Assembly (NCBI RefSeq): GCF_047948215.1
Contig: NC_134465.1
Span: 42,259,946-42,323,945 of the forward strand
Source of the DNA: Lycorma delicatula
Lineage: Eukaryota > Arthropoda > Insecta > Hemiptera > Fulgoridae
Reading direction: 5' to 3'
Length of the DNA: 64,000 bases
Shown piece by piece: positions 1 through 11,118 of the stretch. The position numbers and the translations under genes were made by a program. Positions within the stretch are counted from its first letter, which is position 1. The number at the start of each line of letters is the position of its first letter. Below the pieces are notes generated by a model that searched no databases, was not told the DNA's origin, and worked only from the letters and a program-made list of their open reading frames with translations.

Positions 1-1550
1 TCATGTAATCGCGCATAAATAAACTTTTGAGAAATCTTGAGGGTGTTCAATCTAATTTGTTTTTTGTTCAATGGTTAATCACAACATTCATTAAGCAGGA
101 AGCTTTTTCATACCTAAAACAGTGTGAAATGTAGGGTTTCACAAGTGTTAAACGTAGCACATGCGTTCTGTATATCAAGATAGTTATGTTTGCATATCTA
201 CTTTTGCGATTATCTAATATAACACTGTGGGTTTTTTGTGACTAACACTTTTTATATGACCATCAGTGTTTTATCTTTTAAATTAAACAACTTTGCAAAA
301 GCTCAAATTTCAATCATATCAATTTTTCAGAAAATGTCAAAAACTTGTTGGTTTACTTCATCGCCACACATAAGCAACTAAACATATATTTGCATATAAA
401 AGTTAGTACCCCAACTAAAGAATCATCCTTAACAAACAAACATCATGATCATTTGGATACTGTGTAATCCCTATGTCAGGCTGAGAACCTTCCAAACAAC
501 AGTGATAACTCAACTTACTGAGATAATGAAAATTTCAGGACAGCAGTTGGTTCAAATATTTTGTTCATGAAGAGTGCATGATTTGAACAATGTGTTTTAT
601 TAAGTTGAAATATTTAATTATACATTTCTTATACCTTAACAGCCAAAGGAATATTGGAATTTTGAGAATTCACATGTGTTTAAGAGTAATCAACTTTTCA
701 TCGATTATCTACACTGATAAGAGTAAGATTGTGTTATAAGGTATACAAGCAGATTCAAATAAGTTTTTAAATTAATTTTTCAGTTAAAATATAATTTCTC
801 ATGGTCTTTACATTTGTCAGAGTTTTGGACCAATAAGTTTTATTCAGAAGTTCATTTTCCAGAAAAGAAACTCTGAAAAAAATATGAAATTTCTTTAAAA
901 AAATAAACCGATGAAAAAGCAAACTGATGACCTAAGCAATAGTCAATTTTTAATATTTGTTGCTTGATTTAATGAAAAGCACATAAAATTTTTAATTGTC
1001 CATTTAAATTTATTATATCACATAATCAAATTTGTTACTATATATAAAAAAAAAAAAAAACATTCAGTCAGATACCAGAAGAATCAAATTGGCATTTTAT
1101 TTTGACATCGATTACTGCTGAATTATCGTTGAAATAATGAATAAACATGAAAGTTAATGAGGGCAAAGTTAAAGATCTATATTTTACTATATAATGTTTT
1201 TGCTCTTGTCAAATTTATCTTTATCAAATTTATGGTAATTCAGATACTGTAATACCAAAAAAAAAGCTGTGTAAAATGTTTTATGTTGTACTTTAAAATA
1301 CAGGAGGAAAACTCATTTCTTATTAAGTTTTTTTATAAAATAACGATTGATTTATTTTGCTATTTCATATACTTTCTTAATTGTTTTAATAAGGTCATAA
1401 TTAATTTTATTTTACTAGTTTAACAACATATCAAATATAAGATCATAAAAAATGATTAAAAATTAGAACTTATTTCAGATATTAAATTCAACATTATTTC
1501 CTTAAATATTTAAAGTAATAAACCTAATTATTAACAATAATTAAACTTAC
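1..1550 (-). other. Partial Pcf11 intron, no feature recognised
   Basis: AT-rich sequence downstream of the 1551-1728 exon's donor. It has one A-run near 1046-1061 and no open frame, repeat or exon that I can support. The next exon of the gene must lie before position 1. Confidence 0.6.
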
Positions 1551-1728
1551 GCATCAAATTTATCCATTTTTGATTTTTTCATTGGCGGTACATCAATCTC
1601 TCTTTCTTCAGATGGTCTCTTGGGTGTCTGCGGCAAAAGTTCAGAAGCAGACGGTATACTGGTACCACTAGCAGCAAGCGCTCTTAAATCTACATCTTTG
1701 CCCAGTTCCAAACCGGTCACAACACTTT
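1551..1728 (-). CDS. Pcf11: Pcf11 exon: DVDLR motif and basic KKSK segment
   Basis: The exon has 178 nt. Its first two bases complete a Lys codon with the last base of the 7603-9172 exon, so the phase fits exactly. It then reads SVVTGLELGKDVDLRALAAS and ends with PPMKKSKMDKFDA, leaving two bases for the next exon. The segment around KR-basic residues followed by K-D-FD is typical of insect Pcf11 just before conserved C-terminal regions (known of the family; not visible here because the next exon is outside the window). The acceptor is ATTACAG/AA; the donor is GATGC/GTAAGT, a consensus 5' splice site. The D-V-D-L-R motif echoes D-T-D-L-R at the end of the previous exon. Confidence 0.9.
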
Positions 1729-2130
1729 CTGTAATTATAAAATTTATTTATACATAAAACAAATGTGACCAGATTAAAAATATATTCATAAATTTTTTTT
1801 TCTTCAGAAACATGATTTAATAGATTCACAGTACTCCTTCCAAATTCTTACTTTAATATGAATCAAGTATACCACACGTTTATTTAAAGGAGCTTTTATT
1901 AAAGGATTTTTCTTAACCTTTTCAGATCATGTAGCCTTGGAACTGGTTTCAAACGGTGTTAGTTTTAAAATGCTGTTACAAAATCATTTTATATGGCATC
2001 TAGGTCGGTTATTTTTTTTTATATTCACAAAGGAATCAGTTTTATTACACAATTTGAACGATGTTTATACAATGTAAAATGTTTTATTTAGACTAGAAAG
2101 AATAAGACCATTTTTTTCTCAGAAATGTGC

Positions 2131-2131
<1 letters not shown>

Positions 2132-2173
<42 letters not shown>
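2132..2173. repeat. (GT)n microsatellite
   Basis: About 21 uninterrupted TG units in an intron, read directly from the sequence. Confidence 0.95.
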
Positions 2174-2174
<1 letters not shown>

Positions 2175-3539
2175 CTTGTGTATTATAATTGCTATGAGGA
2201 TTACGGATTTATTTATTATTTACAAAAAAAGCTTATCTTACTAGCAACATATCGATGTATTGAAACACATAATAAATTATTATATACAGCACACAAAAAA
2301 AAGAGAGGGAATTTGTGGTCATAAATACATCAATTTTACTTGAGGTCTATAAATATCTTTTCAGACAAATGATATCGGTAAACATGTAATACATATCGAT
2401 TCGTAATGAATAACAGTATACAGTAAAAATGGTTTTTTGTCAATCTGAATAGCCTTTTGAGTGGTGGGGATTTTTATAAAACGTAGTTTTCTGAATCTAC
2501 TTTCACTTATACTAACATATGTTACTAATCTGTGATTTATGACACGGGTTTTTCATCATATTTTGCCCAATTTTCAACAGATTTGCTTGAAAGTATTATT
2601 TTTAAAATCAGCAAAATGTGTTTCATAAATACAAAGCAAAAAATTTAGCTAATAAAAAACGCTGTAGAAATGCGCAAAAAAATTCTTTAATTAAATCATC
2701 CTAATTTTTGTACTGTTACAATTTTTTTGTTGTTACAGGCATAAAAAATATCCAATCGTAACGGTTTTTTTTGTCAAAATCTATTAAATCTCTTTAATAT
2801 ACTGTAATTTTTTGAAATTTTTTCACAAGAGGGTAGTATAAGACTATGAAGGGAGGCAATCAGAGACCAACATATTTTCACGAAGAGCTAATCAACCGTG
2901 GATCATTGTGATGGGAAAAGGTTAATAATGTTTACAGACTGCTACTCGATGAGATCAACACCAGGTGTCCAACATATAATTATTCTAACTATTGACAAAA
3001 TAATGATGGATATCCAAATATCCATTAATTATTTTTTAATTTCTATTATACAGTTATGTTTAATAATTGCTTCTAATATTTAGTTAGCTACAGTTAATGA
3101 ATGTTAAGACAGATATAGTGACAGAACTTGGTAGAATAAAATTTCTTAATAATTATTAAATTTTTTTAATCTTGCAATGAGTTTTGAACTTAATGATACG
3201 ATTAATAACATAGCCTACACAGCTCGTACATAATGATATTATTTTCAAAATCATGACATTACTTGGAAAAGTTGTAATTATTACATTTGATACATAGTAT
3301 GTCCAAGAAGTCCTCATACATACTCTTCCTAACAATTAGCATATTTCTACTGTTTTGAAAGTCAAGCGGTATTTGGTTCCTAACAAATAATTTCTTTACC
3401 ACAGTCAGAAAGGAATCTACTACATGTCATGATACGGGCGGGGATAACATCACACAATGCTTGTTATGATCATATTTTTTTGACGAGTACACGAATGGTG
3501 ATTCTTACTTGTAATGTTGGAAAGATATTTTAATTCCTT

Positions 3540-4250
3540 AACTTCAAGAGAATGGTATCAAGGATCCTATCTTGATAGAACCACCATCTCGATTCCCCCC
3601 CGAGGGGAGAAGATCCCACCTCGTAGCGTGTCCGGTGGTCGCTACACCACCCGCTCTGTTCCTAGCCAGTAGTGGCTTTAATGGAGGACATCTTCTCGCC
3701 CTCAAACTGATTGTGCCACACAGCTTTCAGTCCAGGCCCCGCAGAGATGCCACCGATGCAGATGCCCCGAGGGACATCTACATCGGTAAAAATTCACCCC
3801 GAGATAGATTTACATGTTTATGCCGTCAGAATGAAGACAACGGATACCTGCAGCTACCACGTCGCCCTCAGGAACTGAGCTAGAAACCTAACCGCGGAAC
3901 GAAGACCCAGCGCCTAGATCTAACTATTAAAGAGCCACTTTCTGAATGTCTCAGATCCGTACTAACAACCTTAACAATAAACTTTCCCACTAAAGTTTTG
4001 TACATCGACAATGTACAAGGTCATTTAGACCTAGTTCCCTTAAGAACCCCGCTTAATACTCAAAATGAGTTTCTATCTGACTCCGTTCCGGTCCGCCCGG
4101 GAGTGATAGAACCACCAGCTAATTTTTCTCTTCCAAGTGAATGGTTTCCTGAATGAAAAATCTCCAGACCGCTGGATAAATTGTAGTTCACAAACATCAC
4201 CAGCCCTTTGCAACGGCCACCATGTAGCCCTGACCTTAGCAAAGCTGATA
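3540..4250. repeat. GC-rich island, probable repeat fragment of unknown class
   Basis: About 700 bp whose base composition is clearly richer in G and C than the flanking intron. The string GATAGAACCACCA occurs twice, at about 3573 and 4107. A plus-strand open frame of 103 codons (3572-3883) is rich in Arg and Pro and matches no family I know. The sequence has the look of an old retroelement piece (sharp composition shift, degraded frames), but I see no reverse transcriptase, endonuclease or terminal repeat motif, so the class stays open. Confidence 0.4.
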
Positions 4251-4734
4251 TCTCATTGTGAGTGTATAAGTATCTACATATTCAAATAATTCCACAACTG
4301 CTTCTGAACATATCAATACCAAGAACATGGAGGTGCACACTCTGTGCATTACTAAGCCGATAACATATTTTTATCTAGAGGTATAAAGACTTCTCTGATA
4401 TACTGAATAAAATATCTGTATTAAAAAACAGTAAACAACAAACAATGTAATAACATTATCCATTACACATATAGGTATTATATAATGTACATCAATAAAA
4501 TTACTAGAAAGGATATGTAATATTGTCCATTTGATGACTTGGTTGAAATCACATGAGTAATCTTGTTTGTACACGTTTTATGCACGTGTTAGTGAAGACA
4601 ACACTTGCAAAAATAACAAGCCATTTGTTAGTTGGCTATTGCAAAAACTAAGATCTAAATGTATAGCACAAAAATCAATTGAAATTTAAATTTGAGGTAA
4701 CATCAAATTTGGTACAAAAACCAAAACTTTTGTT

Positions 4735-4870
4735 GTAACACTGGAGCTCTTGAAAGTGAAGTGTGGGGATGATGCTCTGAAAAAAATCAATTGTCCGAGT
4801 GACACAGAAGTTCAAAAAAGGGACAAGATGTCAACAATGCCACAAGTAGAAGTCAAAAAAAAAAAATAAT
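4735..4870 (+). pseudogene. Possible mariner transposase N-terminal fragment
   Basis: Read on the plus strand from 4739, the sequence gives TLELLKVKCGDDALKKINCP. It resembles the start of mariner transposases, where a helix-turn-helix region carries ...LLK-AYGD-AL.... Homology fades after about 20 residues and no stop-free frame or TIR supports it. It lies about 300 bp outside the long-arm mariner derivative at 5171-6098 and is on the opposite strand. It could be chance. Confidence 0.35.
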
Positions 4871-5170
4871 GAATATTGTTTATACATATATAAAGTACAA
4901 GATTTGGTACTGCCTGACAGATGTGTAATGATTGCAATATTAAACATTTTGGCAAAAAATGAAAATAATTCTTTTAAAAGAAAAACTTGGAATTTTGAAC
5001 TAACAAGTGAATACTATCAATCACAAAAAATGTGATGAAACATGAAGCATTCAATATAAGTTTCTAGAAAGAAAAAAAAATCAATTAATGAATTAGATTT
5101 ATCTGTTTATTCATTTCACTCAGGTCTCTGTCATCTGGCCGTTGCTGAAAATTGTAAACATAAATACCTG

Positions 5171-6098
5171 TACGAGGTTTGTTGAAAAAATGGTCAATTT
5201 TTTTAAATTGCATGCCAATGTCTGCAGATGATGTGCTCCAGTCACTATGCACACTTAGCAGCATATCTTGGTAACATATTGCATTTTCCTGGGTTTTGAT
5301 CTATGCATTACTTGTTGAGTAACTACCCACTGAGTGAGGTCGTCCATAAGCTGCTCATCAGATTAGTGAAAAAGTTAAAATGATAAAAAGTTGGAAGAAT
5401 AATACATGTCTGAAATTTTGCGTAACACTGCTAAGATGTTCTTGAGGAAGTTTTCATCCACATTTGCATTTGTAAGCAGTTCCTGACAGATTTCAACTCG
5501 ATTCTGCTTCTAGTCATCTGTCAACAAATATGGCATGAATCTTGCACTGACACGATAAATTGTAAGTTTTTCAGTTAGAATTTGATGACAAGATCTTATT
5601 TATTCAAACTTCTTCAGCATCCTCACAGTCACTTGACAATTTTGACAGATAACAGCGCGCACACTGAAACACATTGGACATCTGCACAAAAGGAAGGTCT
5701 TGTCCAGTCCTTGGATTTTTGACAACCAAACTTCTGCCCTCCTTAAAAGTTACACCAATCATAGCACTTATTCAGCTCATGCAGTCATCCTTGTACGCTT
5801 AGTTAAGCATGTGAAATATGTTTCTGTGAATATTTCCTCCAGTTTTACGAAAAATTTCACAGAGACACGTTATTCTTCCAACTCCTTATTTTTACTTTTT
5901 CACTAATCCGACAATCAGCTTATGCACAATCACACTCAATCAGTAGTTACTCGACAACTAATGCGTAGATTGGAACCCAGTAAAAGGTGATATTTACCAA
6001 GATATGCCACTAGTGCACATGGTGGCCAGAGAATGTCATCTGCAGATGTTGTGTGCAATTTAAAAATTTCGGTCAAGGGTTTTAAAAACCCCCGTGTA
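5171..6098 (-). mobile_element. Mariner derivative with ~260-bp inverted arms
   Basis: The left arm (5171-5428) and right arm (about 5840-6098) are diverged inverted copies of each other. Both start TACxxGG at TA borders, and both contain matching blocks such as ATATCTTGGTAA, CTGGGTT and GTTGAGTAACTAC (or its variant). The 410-bp centre, read on the minus strand at about 5430-5600, still carries mariner transposase: KLTIYRVSARFMPYLLTDD followed by KQNRVEICQELLTNANVDEN. This is the linker between the helix-turn-helix and the catalytic domain, with an in-frame stop. The catalytic domain has been replaced by the start of an inverted arm. I infer a non-autonomous element made by inverted rearrangement of an autonomous mariner. 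Confidence 0.8.
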
Positions 6099-6304
6099 TA
6101 TAAATATTACATTTAAGTACTTGAAATATTTTTTTGAGTTTGATTTAATTTTTTTAAATATCTATTTTAACTTATAGTAAAAATGTAGGATTTTTTTTAT
6201 TTCTGAATCACTTTTAAATATTTTATGTAATGTACATGTCAAAGTTATCAAAATAATAATGGAAATAAATACTGCTAATACAGTTATTCCTCTGAATCTT
6301 AAGC

Positions 6305-6382
6305 AAATATATATATTTTAAGCAAAATATATATATATAATATATATATTTTATATTTTTAAGCAATATATATATATATTTT
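6305..6382. repeat. TA-rich simple repeat
   Basis: Three (TA)n blocks are separated by the word TTTTAAGCAA or close variants, so the tract looks like a short degenerate tandem array. Confidence 0.8.
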
Positions 6383-7540
6383 CATTATAGTCATTTATCT
6401 AACTTATATTTAAAAGTGTTTCAATTACAAGATGCAATACTTTACAGTTACCTTCTCTAAAAACAAAAAACCCATGTATGCACATCTGTTATAAATTTTA
6501 ATAAAATTCCAACCACTTATAAAATGTTGAAATCAAGAATTTAGAGAATCTGTTCTGAATAAATAAAGTATTTGAAGAATAGTTGTGTTTTGTTAATTGG
6601 TATTAGCTAATTCTCACATACAACTGTGTAATAAACTAGAAAATTGTATTTTAATAAATTCACTTTGTATATAGATTAATTAGTTAGTCATTAACAGTTA
6701 AATTATTAGAATTGCTTGTGATATTATTAAGTTTTTTGCAGATGCCCATATGCAGGATAAATCTGTATGGAACTTTCTATGTATCTATTATATATCTTGC
6801 ATGTATTTATGACCTGATTTAATAAATAAAATTTTTTAAATTGTTAGTTTTAACAATGCTTACGGTAAATACAAATTTCATAATTAATTTAAGGTTAACG
6901 ATGGAATGGAAAAAGGGTTGCAAAAGAAAGAAGAATTTGTATTAAAACTGCTAGAATTATCTGTTATCTATAAAGAAAAGAAATTGATGTTATAAGTGTA
7001 ATAGCTGTACACAGTCATCAATTTCTGGACTGTTTCAGTTATATGTGTATTATGTATATAATTTTAAAACAATTTCTATTAAATAAAATAAACTGTACTA
7101 CTTCCAAGCAACCAAAATACTTAAAAACATGTAATAGTTGGAACGGATGTATTTTAATAAAAAATGTTTATAAATTTATTTTTATAAGTACAGTAAATAG
7201 TTGTACTTGTTATCACCTTAGAAATACAACTAACGGAATGTCCCACACAGCTTTGAGTGATGAAAGACTTCAAATATAACTTAAGATGAAATACTGTAAA
7301 GTATGGGACAAATTTTAAAAATTAATTAAAAAACAAGTTTTTTAAATATTTAAACAATAATGCAACACAAAAATTCAAATGTAATGTGTGGACTGTAAGC
7401 AGCTAATTAGTTGGAACACCCAAGGCCATTCTAAACGGTAAACAAATTTTCTAAACTCGATACCCAGTGGGTGAAAAGTCTTTCTAAATTGTGCCAAATA
7501 CTATAACATAGGTTTATACATGGACACACATGCTCATATA

Positions 7541-7547
<7 letters not shown>

Positions 7548-7572
<25 letters not shown>
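7548..7572. repeat. (CA)n microsatellite
   Basis: About 12 CA units directly downstream of a short TA run, about 30 bp past the donor of the large Pcf11 exon. Confidence 0.9.
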
Positions 7573-7602
7573 TACAGATATTTAATGAACTGAACTACTC
7601 AC

Positions 7603-9172
7603 TTTTTAAATCATCACTTGGAGGCACTCTAAGATCTGTATCACCAGTAGCAGATGTTGAATGAATGGTGTTTAACATAGACGCCTGATCAGTTAAGACA
7701 GATGTTGTTAATGATGTTGTAATAGTTGCCGGAGGAGGAGTAAGCGATGGTTCTCTATGTCTAGCATATGTTTTCATTCGTTTTAAAGATGATGCTTTCA
7801 TTTCTTTAAATTTATCACTGGATTCATTCAGCGCAGTTGATGAAGGCGGCGGTGACAATGAAACATCATCTTTTTCTTCTTGTGATATAATTTTATCGAC
7901 ATTTTTTATCAAAGAACGTACTGAAGGCGATTTATTACCATGCTTCGATGATTTAGATCTAGGTGATCTGACCGGTGGCAATCGAGGTGAAGATCTGGGC
8001 GATGAAATTTTTTTATCATCTTGTTCTCTCAAAAATGATTTTTTTGGTGATTTATCAGTTGAACTTTCATTAGCATCGGATGAATCTATATTTTTAATTA
8101 TATTGCTAGTATTTTTATTAACTTTTTCACTACTATTATTCACATCATCTTTGCTGATATCCAACTTTTTATCAAATTTTATTTTACCACTCTTTTGTTT
8201 ATTATGACTAACACTTGTATTTACATTTCCACCACTAATGTTAATATTACTTGGAAAACTTGATTCTATCAATTTACTATTGTCTTTAATGGGCTTTTCT
8301 TTATGAATATTAATTTCTTTATCTCTTCTATGACTTTCTACATCTTTTTTATGTTTTGTACTAGTAATATTATTACCACTACTATTACTATTATTATTAC
8401 TATTTTCTTTTGAACGATGATAATCTTTTTTCTCTTTTCTTTCTTTTTGACTATAAAATTTATTATCTAATTTTTTATTTGTTTGTTTAACTTTCTTATT
8501 TTCTACTACTTCATTCAAAGAAGATAGCGTAAGTGCTGAAGATGAAGACTGCGAGGAAAATGGAAGTTTTGATTTAGGTAATGTGGATGAAGGCAATTTA
8601 TTCAGATCTGATGAACTCGGATCGACTAGCACTTTACTATGTTTGTTAATAGCATTGGAAACATTAACAACACTACTGGTACACGTAACTGCCGTTGAAA
8701 TAGCCGAAGTTATTGAAGATGTCGTAGTACTAGTTATAGTTGTTGTAGCGATGGTTGTGGTCAATATTGTGGTATTAGCGGTTGAAATTGGCAAAGACAA
8801 TGTTGTTACAGCAGTTGAAATTGTATTACTCATAGAATCCATATGACCTGTTGTAGCGATCGAATGAGGTACTACAGGGAGTTGTTGTAAAGGAGCGACG
8901 ACCGATACAGGTGGAGTAACAGTCGATACGGGTAAACTAACAGTCGAACAAGTCGCTGATGAAGCTATATGCAAAGGCATAGTTACAGAATGAGGATTAA
9001 TAGTGGTCGAAACAGAACTCTGATTAGAAGCTTCACTGTTAGCAGCGCTTCGTAATAATCGAGGATCTCTGGAACGTATGGTAGCTTTTATTAATTGTGT
9101 ACTAACAGGTGCTATCCGTATTTGCTGGTTACTGCTGGTTATATTACATGTCACATCCAGTGAATTAATTGT
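7603..9172 (-). CDS. Pcf11: Pcf11 exon: large disordered region with RDPR motif and SPR/Lys-rich tracts
   Basis: This is the largest exon here: 1570 nt, 523 codons plus one base. It enters in phase 0 (TINSLDVTCN) and leaves in phase 1. Residues about 32-37 read SRDPRL; an RDPRL motif follows the coiled coil in vertebrate Pcf11 too. After it come a Val/Thr/Ser-rich tract with a long Thr run, an Asn/Ser run (SNNNSNSSGNN) flanked by Lys-rich sequence, an SPR-rich basic stretch (SPRSSPRLPPVRSPRSKSS), and SLKRMKTYARHREPSLTPPP, which looks like a nuclear localisation signal plus proline-directed phospho-sites. The exon ends GDTDLRVPPSDDLK. The acceptor is AATTTCAG/ACA; the donor is AAA/GTGAGT. Reading past the donor gives a stop within three codons. 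A plus-strand open frame inside it (8583-8846) is only the mirror of the Thr/Ser-rich tract. Confidence 0.93.
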
Positions 9173-10803
9173 CTGAAATTAAAATAAAATTAAAAAAACT
9201 TTTTTATACTCCCACTAAAACACAGTACTCTTATGTTAACATACAACAGTAACAGGTCCAATTAAAACCTGAACTGATCACTCCTAAAATTATGTCAATA
9301 ACTAAATTCCAGTGATTTAAAAGTGCACTGTCAACAAAAGCATTCAAATACAATTATAATTAACATGAAAATTTTTATAGAATTTTAAAACAATCTTGAT
9401 TTAAAACGAACTGTCAACATTAAACAAACAGAATAATTGCCAAACACATTTAATATATCACTGGAAAGTAAGCAAAATTAATTTACTTTCCCAGAATTTT
9501 AACCCATTTGTTTACCTTGAATATTATGTATGTACATGTACATCATATGATGGTGTATTATACATATTTACTCTCAAACCCAGTTTCAATACATCCTAAA
9601 ATGGATTATTACAACTAAAATCATTTGAAATACTGCTATGAGATACGAGATGAAACACACAATTTATATATTGCATTTTAGAATTTTTTTATCACTTTAA
9701 TAAAATGAAAAATAAATTGTGTCGGCTATTAAATCGCCTACACTTTATAACATTTCACTTAATCTTTAATGTATTTTTTTTTAAATTTAATTAGATATAG
9801 TCAAACTTTGTGTACTTTAGCAAAATGAATTTATTCATAAAATGCATAAAATTTCACAAAAATATTGAAGATGATTATTTTGACAGTAAAAATAATCTTT
9901 ACATGCATAAACTTTAACATTATACTTTTTTTATTAAAAATATAAAATTAGTTTCCTCCAAATTATATTGATGATTTAAAATTTACTGTTTAGTTCAAAT
10001 TAAATTTAAAGAAAATCACTGGTATTGTTTATGCCAAAAGGCAAACTTTCATTTTTAAAGTAATAAATTCATTTCTATTTTTGTCCAATGACAATGAGCA
10101 GTAAGAAAGTTTTTCATGAGATAGAAAAGAGATGGCAATTAACCAAGAGAAACTGGATAAACCATATAAAGTAATATAAAAATCTGGCATACAATGGGCT
10201 TACAATAGCAAAATATACCTTTAGAAAAACAGTATAAATGAAAGTGTTATTCTCTCTTGAGCAACATATATTAATTAACATCGAAAGCAAAATGATTAAA
10301 GCAAGGAGGAGCTTCCGAAAAAATGTCTAATTGAATACTAATTTAAAATTTTTAAATTCACTCTTTTAAAATGTGCCGTATACCAAAACTTGGATAGTCG
10401 TTAAGATGAAAGAAAAAAGTGATGCAATAAGGCCGTTTTAATGAACGTGGCAACACAGAAAGATGTATTAAAATTATTTAAAAAATTGACAACTTGATAT
10501 ATATCTAAATGAAGAGATTTTAAGAGAAGACAATAAAAATAAACTGCATAATTTTGCAGAGGTAAATTAGTTTGATACACCATATATTTATAAATCCAGG
10601 TTTATTAAAATAAATAATAAGAGGGAGGTACAAAGAATATAAACTAACAGAAAATAAATAAAATAGCTAAAGCAAGAACATAAGATGTGATAAATACATT
10701 GAGGCTAAAGGACTGATGCAAAACAGAAAGGGAAAGGAATGGAAAACAGCATGGAAGTTAACTTCGATAAAAAAAAGGATTCCTAAAATATACGCTAACA
10801 TAC
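9173..10803 (-). other. Pcf11 intron of 1.6 kb, no internal feature recognised
   Basis: Lies between the GTATGT donor at 10803 and the TTTCAG acceptor at 9173. It is AT-rich, with a purine-rich stretch at about 10620-10760. No repeat, RNA gene or exon can be supported in it. Confidence 0.85.
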
Positions 10804-11118
10804 CTTATTCCTTGCAACAGGAAGAACTGGTGTAGAAACAACTGGGGCCACAGGTGCACACGGTTTATTTTTTTGAGCTGCAGCAGATACCGAACCGGCA
10901 GTAACTGGAGCAGACATTGTAGTTATAGGAGCCACAGTAGTAGTAATACTGGAAGAATTAGCCGCAACAGCTGCGGCGATCGCAGCAGCTTTACGTTGAC
11001 TACGGGATGATCTTTTTGATTCAGCTCTACCCGAATCACTTTTACTACTCGACGAAGAAACTTTTGTTGATTTTTTTATCAAGGCCTCTGAAGAAAGTGT
11101 TGACATACCAGACATTTT
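10804..11118 (-). CDS. Pcf11: Pcf11 exon: Ser/Ala-rich disordered linker
   Basis: The exon has 315 nt, 105 codons and phase 0 at both ends. It starts KMSGMSTLSSEALIKKSTKV and continues with a Ser-rich stretch, a basic RSSRSQRKAAA stretch, an Ala run and a Thr/Val/Pro-rich tail ending PVLPVARNK. It has no folded domain. Its codon use and GC are well above the surrounding intron. The acceptor has a good pyrimidine tract (TTTTTTCTAG/AAA) and the donor AAG/GTATGT is near consensus. It lies 1.6 kb upstream of the big RDPR exon and is in phase with it. Low-complexity sequence like this is usual between the coiled coil and the RDPR motif of Pcf11, but the exon itself is not conserved enough to recognise alone. 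Its placement rests on splice sites, phase and position. An ATG sits one codon after the acceptor (11113-11115). Confidence 0.85.

Larger units (their letters stand above)
1729..7602 (-). other. Pcf11 intron of 5.9 kb
   Basis: Bounded by the GTGAGT donor at 7602 and the ATTACAG acceptor at 1729. It holds a GT microsatellite (2132-2173), a GC-rich island of unknown class (3540-4250), a mariner-like fragment (about 4735-4870), a mariner derivative with long arms (5171-6098), TA-rich simple sequence (about 6305-6380) and a CA microsatellite (about 7548-7572). 2174-3540 and 6381-7540 show nothing recognisable. Confidence 0.85.

Noticed and set aside
8583..8846. Plus-strand open frame rich in Val and Ile
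   Set aside because: It is the exact antisense of the Thr/Ser-rich tract of the large Pcf11 exon, which has splice and protein support.
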